Assembly (NCBI GenBank): GCA_004335835.1
Contig: RWJK01000755.1
Span: forward strand, 1-64,000
Length of the DNA stretch: 64,000 nt
Reading direction: 5' to 3'
Source: Scenedesmus sp. ARA3
Taxonomy: Eukaryota > Chlorophyta > Chlorophyceae > Sphaeropleales > Scenedesmaceae
In this document: piece by piece, positions 51,614 to 62,756 of the stretch
Layout: each line of letters opens with the position of its first letter
Numbering within the stretch: position 1 is the first letter of the stretch
Program-made: the position numbers and the translations under genes
Notes under the pieces: model-generated
Seen by the model: the letters and a program-made list of their open reading frames with translations, nothing else
What the model was told of the DNA's origin: nothing
Databases searched by the model: none

Positions 51614-53920
51614 TCAGCCGTCAACCACTCTGAACCCACCCAGGATGTCCACCTGCGCAGCAGACGCGGCAACATCAGAATTTGTTGTTTGCAATAATAT
51701 TCTAGAACTGCAACCCAGCAGCAGACGTCACCCTCGAAGTCCTGCAGCAGACAGCTGCAAGTATCGGATCCGTAACAATTTAGCCCTGGACCATTGAGCT
51801 TTAGCCCTAAGCCCTCAAGCTTGCTGGCACATGCCATGGCTGCATGCTAGTGTCCCTGTTAGCAACAGCCAGGCATGCTTTCAGCAGCACGCGCATGTCT
51901 CATACTCAGCACCTTTTGAACCATGAATCGTGCATTCTCGACCTGAACCCTAGCTGACCTGCACATGCCGCGGCTGCATGCCAGTTTCCCTGTCAGCAGC
52001 AGCCAGTGGCGCTTCCAGCAGTACCCGCATGCCATACGCGCTGTCTATCGAACCCGGATTCAACAGCTTCAACTCACCGGGACGTGCCTGGGCTGCATGC
52101 CAGCTTCTAGATCAGCAGCAGCCACTGGTGCTTCCAGCAGCACGCACATGCCATACTTACAAATCCCCAAACCCCACGCCAGAAAGCTATCCCCAAATAT
52201 GCAAACTCACCGGAACATGCCGGGGCTGCATCCCAGCATCCCGATCAGCAGCAGCCACTGGTGCTTCCAGCAGCACGCGCATGCCGTACACCTGGCCAGG
52301 GGTGACGCTGAGTGGCCTGCTGCCAGGTGCTGCGGGGCGGTACAGCCCGCGCCACTTGAGGCAGTAGCTGTACGGCTTGCCTGCAGGGGCACGCCAAAGT
52401 GCGGTCTTTTTTTTAGACAGTGCGGTCAGACATACAGGATTAGGGGTAAGCAATGTGCCAGGACCAACTCGGCCCGCTGTTGAGTAGCGTGGGGCGGTGC
52501 GGCCCTTTCTAATAGATGCACTGCATGCAGCATGCTCTAAGTTTCAGGGTTCAGGTTTCAGATTTAAAGCATATACTGCAGGTAACCCACCTGCTGGTGA
52601 CCTGCTGTAGCTGGGTGTGTCTAGCATCCCCACCAGTCCGAGTGTCTTGCCTGAACCGTCCAGCAGCTGCACAAACATCCTGCAGGCACAATGACAGCCA
52701 ATGACACCCAATTTAAGGCTTTCAGCGAACAAAGGTATACCTTGTGTTCAATCTGTTGTGGCTCATAGCAACTAAGATGGTGCCAGGACCCACATGTAAC
52801 TATCCTCTCTCAAAGGTATCGCTGCAGTTGGCTGAGTTGGCTCAGCACACCTCCAGCTACACAGCGGCAGCTGCACGGCTGCATTTACAAGGTTTGATGT
52901 TCCTACGGCCTATGTTTTATCCTTGAACATTTAAGAGCGCCTTTTCATCGGTAGAATTATGTAACAGCAAGTGTCAGGCAAGCCATGGGCGGAATGCACT
53001 CACCTGCGCACTGGCAGCAGTGGGCAAGAGCGAGGCTCAGCGCGCAAAGGTACTGCTGCAGGTGGCTCAGCGACACCTCCAACTCAACAGCAACAGCTGC
53101 ACCACCGCTGCCATTACAAGACAAGCTTCATTTAAAATTTGCATATTCCGCATTTTCTTCTGTAAAACTATATCAGCAGGTGTTAAGGAAACCCATGCAC
53201 CGACATCCTCTCACCTGCGGACCGGCAGCAGCGGCGCCAGTGCCAGGCTCAATGCACAAGGGTACGGCTGCAGCTGGCTCAGTGGCACCTCCACCGGCGG
53301 CAGGTATGAAGCACTCAACTGCCGGCAACCGCCGCCCAGCACGTCAACTGCCGGGTTGAATGCCATGCCGATTTGAGACTGACTATCAACGTTTCAAGCT
53401 TTCAAACAGCAAGTGGCATGCAAGCCAAGAACAAAACGCAGTTCTCACCTGCGCACTGGCAGCAGCGGCGCCAGGACAAGGCTCAGCGCGCACGGATATT
53501 GCTGCAGCTGGCTCAGCGGCACCTCCAGCGGCGGCAGGTACGACGCACTCAACTGCCGACAACCGCCGCCCAGCACATCAACCGCCGGGTTAACCGCCAC
53601 GCCTCCGGTCAACACATTGACCGCATTCGGGCTGTAGCAGAACTTGTTATTGAAGGGCCCTGTGGGCATTGCTACTGCTGCTGACTGGCTGTAGCTTGTG
53701 GCTCCTTGGTAGGGGATGACAAGAGGCACGGCCTGCACCCTGTGGGTGGCGGTTGGAGTGGCAGTTGGTGTGGCGGTTGGGGTGGTTGGATCGGCGGTTG
53801 GGGTGGGAGCAGCGTAGTTTGTGAGGTTTTGCTGTTGTTGCTCCTCTGCAGCAGCAGCGGTGTCAGCAGCAGGGACTGCTGCTGCGGGGCCATCAAGGGG
53901 TGGTGCTGCTGCTCCTGCAG

Positions 53921-53969
<49 letters not shown>

Positions 53970-54321
53970 TTTCATCAGGCCAGCATCCATGTTGCGCGCT
54001 ACACCTACACATGAGCAGCAAGAGCATGCACGCATGGAGAGTGTTTACTTTTGTGGGTAATGCAAGGTCGACCTATTTTGCTGCTGCAGCTGCCATGCAG
54101 ACTGTGACATGTTTGCTCTCTGCTGTTAGCCTTATCTGCATGTGACAGTTGCGGCACGCCACATGCACAATAACACCCAGTCATTGGCATAAACGCAGGC
54201 TTCGAGTTGACACAGCCCTTAATTCAACTTGACTACCTTTAGTGCCTGTTGCGCCAGCAGATGTGCTGTTCCTCAGCTGCACTGCAGCTCCAGGACCGCT
54301 GCTGCTGTGAGCGCCTTTGTA

Positions 54322-54359
<38 letters not shown>

Positions 54360-54670
54360 GGGCGCCTTTGCTGTTGCTGCTGCTGCTGCTGCTGCTGCCG
54401 TGGGCGCCTTTGCTGCTGCTGCTTTTTGCTGGGCTGGATGCTAAAGTGCTGCTGGCAGCAGGGCTCTCCACCAGCTTGCTGCCACCGTGTGCTCTGCCGC
54501 CTGTGTTGCTGCTACTCCTGCTGCTGTTGCTGTGCTTCTGGCTTTCCGCTGCTTTCATCTCAATTGCAGGTTGCTGCACTGCTTTGCTGGCGGCTGCTGT
54601 GGCCTTTACAGGCTTTGCTGCGTAGCCTGTTGCAGGAGCAGCAGCAGGCTTGGCAACAGATGGCTGCTGT

Positions 54671-54705
<35 letters not shown>

Positions 54706-55434
54706 CTTTGGGACATGGACAGAGCCTGCCAGCTTTTCAGGTGTTGGTGCCGCTGCATCTGCTGGCTGCTGTGGTGGCAGCCTGCCCCTTGCTGCTGCTG
54801 GGTTTTTGCTGGGCTTGTGAACTGCAGCTGCATCTGCCCCGGACCTTGCTGGCCCTTCCACTGCATCTTGTTCAACGCCATCCTCTGCTGCGCTAAGCCC
54901 TAGCAGTTCTCGCCTCACCACAACACCCACAGGCTGACTGATGCCACTCTCCCTGCTGCTGCTGCTGGTGCTGCTGCTGCTGCCTGCATTGCTGGCAGCC
55001 CTGTCCCTGCCCCTGCTTGTAACAGTCCTTGCCTCCGGAGGAACTACTGTACTGTTCCTGCGGCTTATGGATCCTACCCATGGGTTGATTTCAACTTCAC
55101 GGTTGCCTTCATACCTGGCTTCAACTTCCTGGTGTGAAGTTTGGTGAGAAGTTCCGTGAGACTCTTCACTGTCGAGTACTGGCAGCGTCAGGGGGGGCAC
55201 TGCTGCTGCTGATGCCACTGCAACATCTGCTGCTGCAGCTACAGCGACGTAATTTGAATGACCTGCAACTGCTGCTGCTGCTGCTGCTGCAACAGCAGAG
55301 TTTGTATCAGATGCATTGGCACCTAACCAGCCCTCTAGCCATGGGTAAATATCCTCATACTGTTGCAAAGCGTCATGTGTCACTGCTGCTGAAGGTGGCG
55401 GCTGAGCCACCCATGGGTCAAAGCCTGCGGCTTG

Positions 55435-55527
<93 letters not shown>

Positions 55528-55720
55528 GCCACTTGGCACATCTGCTGTAGGGGGGCTGCTGCCAGCATCACTTCCAGCATCAGCAGCTGCATCATTGCCT
55601 GGTGCTGGAGCAGCTCCTGCTGCATCATCAGACTGCTGCGCCCCTTCAGGCTGCTGCTGCTGCTTTGCATGTTTCTTGGCCTTGTGGGAATCCTTGTGTT
55701 GCTGTTTGCCATCACCATCG

Positions 55721-55775
<55 letters not shown>

Positions 55776-56997
55776 GCTCTGACCCAGACGCCACATCATC
55801 AGTGTCTGTGGCTTCTGCTGGCGGCTCCTCTGGTCTGTCATTTCTACTGCCTGAGGGGGACCCCCGAGTGGCATTGCCGCCTGCTGCTGCCAGCTCAGCG
55901 TCTGTGGTAGGCACGAATGCCAGGTAGCCTGAGTAGAAAATGCGCCGCTGCTTCAGCTGTGCGGGGAGGTAGAAGGTCACCTGCAGGGCATGACGAGACA
56001 CACAGCACATGTTAAACTGAAGCTGGTGGCTCAGTTGGTAGAAAGGGTCAAAGGCCCGAGTAGAAGATGCGTTGCTGCTTCAGCTGGGCAGGCAGGTAGA
56101 AGGTCACCTGCAGGGTGAGAGGCAGGGCACCAACCAAGTGACATCTCTGCTGGGGAGAACGGACAAGATCTACATGACACTATTGTAACATGTGCTGCCA
56201 GCTCAGCGTCTGTTGTTGGCACAAAGGCCAGGTAGCCTGAATAGAAGATGCGGCGCTGCTTCAGCTGGGCAGGCAGGTAGAAGGTCACCTGCAGGTGGCC
56301 AAAGACGATGGACAGATGTACTAAACCCCTGGGTTTGAACACTTGTGCACGCGAAAATGTCATAATTTGGTGCACGCCTGCCCTGTGTCTGCCTTTGTTC
56401 CTGGACGCTGGTAGGCACTGTATCCGTTTGCGTAGTGCATGCAGCTGTTTCGTCTCTCTAGCACAGGCGACTCACCTGGACATCGATCTGCTTGTCCGGG
56501 TGCAGTGTCACCGCCTCAGGTGACGCTTGCACTTACCGTGAAAGACGTACTGCATCATAGCTTCAAAGCACATATACACGCTCAGCCACGTGTGTTCCAA
56601 ACCAGGCAAGTACCTGCCACTGCACATCAGGTGCTTGCAACTATTTCCACAGTTGGTACACAAGGCAAATCACCTGGACATCAATTTCCTCTCCAGGGTG
56701 CAGTGTCACCGCCTCGGGTGACGCCCGCACACTGGCTGACACATCAAGCACAGTGTCATCATATGGAGTTATCGCCACGCCCCATGTCGCCTCAGGCAGT
56801 ACAATAGCAGCTGCAGGGCGGTGCTGGAAGCGGTACGTAATGGGAAGTTCCTGGCGGGGCTGGTGTGTGAACTTCAGGGTGATGTTCTGGCGGTGGACCG
56901 TGAACTTGCTGGGAAGTGACAGTGAAGCTGGGCTGGTGGTGACGGGGTTGAGCACCAGGGAGGCGATGTCCAGCAGACCTACAAGCACAGCAGCAGC

Positions 56998-57033
<36 letters not shown>

Positions 57034-58055
57034 TATGGGGCGTGATCGAGATGTTCTTTCCCTGTTGTTCTTCTGCATGTTGCTGTACAGGTTGTAGGCT
57101 CACAACACAGGGGGCCAAGCCAAACACCTTTTGATGTAGCTGGAATGTAGCTGAGTACTGCCGATGGACAGCGTCTGCTCTGCTGCAACCTAGTCTGCAT
57201 GCTGTTGCTTCGCCACCCATCATCAGACACATCACCCACATCTGATGTCACTGTCAATTGGCTACGGAGGTTGCCAGCAACTATTTGCATTCACCTGCGC
57301 CCTGCTTGCTTGTTGTTTCCGGCCTGAACATCCCAAACGTGTCCAGCTGCAGGGCGCCCCGCACAAGCGCGTCATTGACAAAGCCCTGCACAAAACCCTT
57401 CTCCCGCTCCTCAGCCCCTAAACCCTGCAGCGCCGCAATGCCCTGGGCCTCTGGGTTTTTGAGGTTTTGGCGGTGAAGCTGCAGGGCCAGGGCCAGTGCT
57501 CCTGCTGTGTAGGGTGCTGCAAAGCTGGTGCCTGAGACTGGAGTGAGGGGGATGCCATCTGAGCTTGATTCTGTTTTGGTGGTGTATTTGCTATCACTGT
57601 GACGATTGAGAGGCAGCAAAAAGCAGCAGCATATAACCCCAGCGCAGACTAATTAGATAGTCACTATTTAGTTGGTTCACTTGCTTGCACAGGAATGGTG
57701 TACTTGCCATCACTGCAAGCAGCACCATATGCAGCAGCTCAAGCGGCTGTGTAGGGTGCTGCACAGCTGGTGCCTGCCACTGGTCTGGAGGGGCTGCCAT
57801 GTGAGCTTGTCTCAGCCTTCGTGGTGTGATTTCTATTATAGTACTAAAGCAAAAGAAGCGGCAGCAGCAATCGCGGCGCCAGGCAATGCAGATTGAGCAC
57901 AGCGCACAACTGGAGTGCTGCTTCACACTTCTGTTGTCAGCGACCAAAACAACATACGGCCCATGGGAATGTGTCACAGTCACCTGTAGGTGGTGATGAG
58001 CATCTCAGCTGGCCCCGTGATGTGTGGCAGCAGTTTCAGCTCAGGGTCCTGCAGT

Positions 58056-58103
<48 letters not shown>

Positions 58104-60946
58104 GTCATCGATGGCTTCACCTTCCTGCCTGAGCAGACAGTTGACATTGCTTAGTGGAACAGGCTGCTCCTGTGATCTGCACTCACTGACTTTGGCAAAC
58201 CCCAAATGCAGATCCTGCAATGATTGTCCTAAACCATAAGCTTATCAAATGTAGAACCACCGTAGCTGACTCACCGGGCCGTATGATGAGAAGGTTGATG
58301 CTCTGAGGTAGTTTATGTCGCTGTTTGCGGTGTTGGCACCGCCCACCACCAACGCACCAGGCGCGGTGTGTCCGTCTGCAAGCAACAGTGACAATGTTTG
58401 AGGTAAACCCAGCTGCTGGTTGACTACAGTGCAGATTGTTTCCAGCAAGTGTGGCGCATGCTGCAGCTGCCTCTGCGATAGTGTGAGCAGCGCAAACACG
58501 TTGCGTGATTTGCAACAGTACACACCAGCAGCAGACGTGCGATTTAACAATGTGGTGCCAGGACCTGCATGTGACTCTGCATAACGACACAGCACACGCA
58601 GCTGCTCACCTGCACAGAACAGGCCCTGGCCAGCCAAGGGGTCCCCCTCAATACCATGACCAGGCGAAACATCAAGCATTAACGGCACATGGGCAACACG
58701 TGTAATATGGTCAAACACAGTCACACCGATCAGCATTCACACATGGTCAAACATGGTCAAACATGGCCAAACATGGCCACCATCAGGCCCAGCCGCACCT
58801 GCGTAGAAGAGTCCCTGGCCAGCCATGGGGTCCCCCTCATTGCCCGCAGTGCGCACCACTATGATGCCCCTGGCGTATAGCGCCACCATGATGCCTGTCC
58901 AGGGCTCCTGCAGGAAACACAAGCAGCATGCACATACATGGCGCAATCAGCTTTCACAAGCGACGTGGTGCGCACGACAATGTTACCCCTGGCATAAAAG
59001 GCTGCCATTATGATGACTCAGGGCTCCTGCAGCAGCAGCGGCAGTATGGTGGTGATGCCTTTGGCATACAGCACTGTCATCATGCCCAACGGCTCCTGCA
59101 CCTCAATGAACCGACAAAGGTGGGTGGACGCACTTACTGCCTGATAGCACTCGGTTCTCAGAGGCTGAGGTTGATGATGTCCATGCCGTCAACAGCACTG
59201 AACGGGTGAAATGACATGTGTGACAGATGATGCACGCACAGCTTCATACACGCACCGCCTCATATCCGCTTGGCTCTCCCAGGCTGAGGTTGATGATGTC
59301 CATGCCATCATCTACTGCCTGCTGGATGGCTGCCAGCAGCGCCTGGCTGGTGCCAGTGCCGCTGCAGCCATACACCTGCACAGGCCGTGAAATGCAGAGG
59401 AGATTTAGATAGTTTANGGGGTGGGAAGATATATTAGACTTAGGCATAGTGCACGACCCGTTTGTGTTGTGCATGCCCGAGCAGCCACACACGTGCAAGG
59501 CAGCAGCAGTACGTCAAACGTTCTGCAAGTAGTGAAGCATGTGTCATGGTTGAATGGCTGATAGCAGCGCCTGGCTGGTGCCAGCGCCTGGCTGGTGCCA
59601 GTCACTGGCACTGAGTGATGAGATATGGTACAGCCGGGCAGCAACCTCTGTGCCTGAACAGCTGGCCTTCTGAAGGCATTGCCGGGCACACTGGTCAAGA
59701 ACATCATGTTTAAACCTCAGCTGCAGCAGCTGCGGCTGCAGCCAGCCCACCTGGTATGCCCCAATCAGTGCCTCAGGTGCCACCCCCATCATGGGCGCGC
59801 CTGCCACGTAGCCTGCTGCTGCCACACCTGCCACTGCTGTCCCGTGCCGCACAGGGCTGCAGTCCATCTGCAGGCACAACAGCCAGAACAGTTGTCATGC
59901 AGTGACTATCTTGACAACGAAACATTAAATCCTGGGGCATGGCCGCCTTGTGCTCACGCTTACAAACACCAGACTGGACTGCAGCAAGCCAGCCTGAAAA
60001 TTTATTTTGCAGCCAGGTCTCGACTGGAAACCACCCTTCACCACCACCAAACCTGAACACCAAAAACCCTACACCTGAAACTCTATACAAGTAGTGCTGA
60101 TGCTCACTGGGTCCGGGTTGGGCTGTAGTGGGTCTGTTGGCATCTGGAAATCATCGCCCACAAAATCATAGCCAGCCACCACCCTGCAGCGGCCAGGCGG
60201 CTCGTTGATGGCTGTGCAGCCGCCAAAGGCTGGGTGGCTGTAGTCAATGCCGCTGCAAGAATTGCAGGGCAAACAGCAGCAACAGCAGCAACATTAGGGA
60301 GAAGTGAAGTGTGATTTGGGTGCATTGCAGACAGATAGTCAGACTTGACAAGCATCTGTGCTTAGTTCACACAGCCTAGGGCCTCCATGCTGCTGAAGTG
60401 TGATTAGCTGCTGCAAAAGCCGCACCTGTCAATGATTCCAATTTTTTTACCCTTGCCAGTCAGGGCAAAGCGTTGGCGCAATGTTCTCACATTTGTGATC
60501 AGGTCTGCTGTACGCCATGGCTGTTGCTTTTATTTCTCAGAGTAGGAAGGCACGGCTGTGTTTCTTGTGCTAGGTGATTCACAAAGGCAATGACGGCCCC
60601 AATCAAGTGCACCCTGATAACTTGCTGCAAGGGCCACACCTGTCAATGATTCCGATCTTGATGCCCTTGCCGGTTAGCCCAAACCGCTGGCGCAGCGCCG
60701 TCACATTTGTCATCAGGTCTGCTGTGCCCCAGGCCTGGCTGGGTGTGAACTTCACGGTCGAGCCAGCCACTGGAAGTTCCACGTCCGGGAAGTTCACGGT
60801 CTTGGGTGACCTGGCGGCAATTGCTGCATAGCCAGAGTGTGGCGGGATCGGGCCAGGCACTTGCAGCTGAGCTGCATGGTCAGTGCCGGCTGCCATGTCT
60901 GCTGATGCACCTGCTGTGCCGGCTGCAGCACTGCCGCTGCTGCTGC

Positions 60947-60982
<36 letters not shown>

Positions 60983-61640
60983 CGTCAGGGGCACTGCTTG
61001 GTGCCGGACTGGGTTTGGCAAGTTTGGGTGCTGAGATGCCAACCTGCAGGCATTGCGTGGAAAGACAGCACGCGCTGCTGTCAAAAGGCAACAAACTGCG
61101 ACACCACTGCATTGGCATAGGTGCGGCAGCATTACACAAACACTACCAGCAGCTGCACTGCAACTCACGCTGTGCTGCTGAACAATGGTTCCATGAGCAG
61201 CGTTGGTCTGTTGCAGCACTGCAGTTTTTGCGGACCAGCAACTCAACAAGTCGCATGCTCACCACAGGGAATATGCTGGCCACCCGCGCGTCATCATTCA
61301 GGTGCTGCAGCAGTGCTGCTGCAGCCTCGTCATTTGCTGCCTCCACCACCACTCCCTTGAAGATGTCAGAATTGAAACTATTGATTTCCCGCACATCCAG
61401 ATCTGCTGCTTTCACGTCCTGCAGGACCGCAAAGGGCGGGTCTGCTGTTGTAGTGGACTGGTTGGCACCTTGACCTGTGTAGGCTGCTGTTGCGACGTTA
61501 TCGTTGGAGATTTGAACAATGTATGTTCGTGGCACAACTCGGGACAGCGAAGGCGCTTGCTGCAACTTTCGTGGCACAACTTCGTGCACGATGGCCAGCA
61601 TGACCACATACATTAGCCATTTTGAAGTTTTAGCGTACAT
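51614..61640 (-). CDS. S8 family subtilisin-like serine protease with long Gln/Ser-rich insert
   Basis: Exons, in order: 61263-61640, 60640-61043, 60108-60252, 59751-59867, 59256-59375, 58799-58907, 58275-58375, 57984-58048, 57295-57596, 56674-56978, 54237-55980, 53449-54004, 52591-52679, 52211-52380, 51614-51652; 4644 nt, 1547 aa. The N-terminal segment (MYAKTSKWLMYVVMLAIVHE) looks like a signal anchor, followed by an I9-type propeptide (RTYIVQISNDN, ARVASIFPV). The catalytic triad is visible: Asp in GIIDSGIDYSHPAFGG, His in RHGTAVAGVAA, Ser in SGTSFAAP, with oxyanion Asn in RTAGNEGD. A Fn3-like segment (SLPSKFTVHRQNITLKFTHQ) follows, then VTFYLPAQLKQRRIFYSGYL, a 500-residue Gln/Ser/Ala-rich region and a Cys-containing C-terminal domain (MFVQLLDGSGKTLGLVGMLD; VYGMRVLLEAP). 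The layout suggests a secreted or vacuolar minor-extracellular-protease-like enzyme. Confidence 0.88.
51824..52147 (-). repeat. Three donor-side copies of subtilase exon 14
   Basis: The exon end (GTGCTGCTGGAAGCACCAGT...CATGTTCCG then GTGAGT at 52211) recurs at 52078-52147 (then GTGAGT), 51959-52027 (then GTCAGC) and 51824-51902 (donor lost). All encode variants of VLLEAPVAAADRDAGMQPRH. Decay increases with distance. Confidence 0.92.
53004..53360 (-). repeat. Two donor-side copies of subtilase exon 12
   Basis: The exon end (GAGGTGCCGCTGAGCCAGCT...CTGCCAGTGCGCAG then GTGAGA at 53449) recurs ending at 53215 and 53004, both followed by GTGAG. The first copy is about 135 nt and keeps LGGGCRQL-, PVEVPLSQL- and LAPLLPVR-like codons. 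A weak third trace is at about 52822-52885. Confidence 0.92.
53921..53968 (-). repeat. Serine-coding CAG/AGC tract in subtilase exon 12
   Basis: A pure trinucleotide tract of about 16 units (CTG on the plus strand, AGC in the coding frame) gives a poly-Ser run just after MDAGLMKG. Confidence 0.9.
55436..55526 (-). repeat. Longest trinucleotide tract: about 30 units coding poly-Ser
   Basis: Roughly 90 uninterrupted bases of CTG (plus) lie inside subtilase exon 11 and give about 30 serines in the coding frame. A second tract at about 55718-55772 codes poly-Gln in the same exon. Length polymorphism between strains is expected. Confidence 0.95.
56030..56288 (-). repeat. Two acceptor-side copies of subtilase exon 11
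   Basis: The exon start (GTGACCTTCTACCTGCCTGC then CCAGCTGAAGCAGC) also follows CACCTGCAG at 56288 and 56107; the real one is at 55980. The 56288 copy stays open through YLAFVPTTDAELAA before diverging; the 56107 copy is shorter. An end copy of exon 10 (SPEAVTLHPDKQIDVQ then GTGAGT) is at about 56475-56525. Confidence 0.93.
57005..57031 (-). repeat. CTG tract (sense strand) before subtilase exon 10
   Basis: CAG on the plus strand, CTG in transcript sense, about 25 nt upstream of the acceptor at 56979. A longer one at about 58049-58102 abuts the acceptor of exon 8 directly. Confidence 0.9.
58600..59110 (-). repeat. Copies flanking subtilase exon 6
   Basis: Donor-side echo at about 58618-58665 (GGCATTGAGGGGGACCCCTTGGCTGGCCAG..., GNEGDPMAGQGLF-like). 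Acceptor-side copies at about 58960-59028 (CTGCAGGAGCCCTGAGTCAT..., YARGNIVVRT) and 59040-59097 (CAGGAGCCGTTGGGC...). The real exon is 58799-58907. Confidence 0.88.
58741..58780. repeat. 10-bp direct repeat, four units of ACATGGYCAA
   Basis: ACATGGTCAA twice, then ACATGGCCAA and ACATGGCCAC, exactly tandem, inside the intron between subtilase exons 6 and 7. Confidence 0.95.
60426..60516 (-). repeat. Copy of the subtilase catalytic-Asp exon end
   Basis: The end of exon 2 (LRQRFGLTGKGIKIGIID then AG|GTGTGG at 60640) recurs as LRQRFALTGKGKKIGIID followed by AG|GTGCGG at 60426. The copy keeps the catalytic Asp codon, phase and donor. Between the two, the start of the repeat is about 215 bp away. 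Confidence 0.93.
60944..60979 (-). repeat. Ser-coding trinucleotide tract in subtilase exon 2
   Basis: CTG/CCG units on the plus strand give a Ser/Gly-rich linker between the propeptide and the catalytic domain. Confidence 0.85.
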
Positions 61641-62377
61641 ATCTAGCTACAATTATGAGTGTTTGGGGCATCAGCGATGCATGTGGTGCATGCGGCTTTT
61701 TGGCGGGCTGTCTGGCAGATCGAAACAACCAGCGCCCTTCACCCGCACGATGACGCCCCCGTTAATAAACCTCAATGTATAGCAGTAAAAGCGTCAAGTT
61801 TTATGCATCCTGTGCAGTCGACCTGGACACCGATGCCGGCGTGACGGTGCGGATGTTACTGCACGGGAGGAGCACGATTGTAAGTCTGTGCTTGATTCGC
61901 CGATCGCACATTACACGATCGATGTGTTTGCTTTTGATCACAGCTGCAGGCCCTTCTTTGTTCAGACAAACCAGCTTGATGGGCATGAGACATAGCTTCA
62001 AAGCACCACTGATCCTGCAGCCAGTCAAAAGCTTCACCATCGTCAGATTACATAAGACACGCAGAGAGAATTTAAACGGCAAATCACGCCGCGCATTTCG
62101 CTTGACGGTGCGCTCAGAGAAGCCAAAAGCGGCCAACACCTCCTGCACTTCCGTTGCTGGCACAACCCACCCTGTGCAGCAGCTGCTGCTGCTGCTGCTG
62201 CTGTGCTGGCAGGACCTGGCCTGCTGCATTTACTGCACAAGTCTGCGTCTGAAATGAACTCCTCACATCACTTGTTGAACAACAAAACATTGGAAAACAA
62301 CAAAACATTGGAGAAGCGGCACAGAACAGACATCTATGTGCCTGCTGTGGCAATCGTTTCCGTACTGCTGCTTCCAG

Positions 62378-62416
<39 letters not shown>

Positions 62417-62499
62417 GCCGACAACCGATAAGTGGCAAGCCAGCTGCTTATGCATTGGTGGATCAGTAGCTGGCCCAGTCATGGTATCACTGCTGCTGC
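61641..62499. other. Subtilase upstream region / redoxin 3' region
   Basis: Both neighbouring genes are on the minus strand. A minus-strand open frame 61801-62229 contains VQEVLAAFGFSERTVKRNAR, which looks protein-like, but I recognise no domain and leave it uncalled. CTG tracts at about 62178-62203 and 62380-62413. Confidence 0.35.
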
Positions 62500-62720
62500 T
62501 CACTTCTTCACAATCTGACTGCCGTAGTAGTCGGGCTCCTGGTTCGGGTGCCACCTACACAGCAGTGCACATACATACAGGCTTAACTTCTGCAGCACAC
62601 TTTCAAGCTTACAGCAAAGTGTGCTCTGCAACACAGCCATGATGCATGCAGCTGACATCGCAGCAGTCGCAGCCACTGGGGCGGGTTCCAGGCACAAGAC
62701 TGCAGCGGTGCTACAGCCAA

Positions 62721-62756
<36 letters not shown>

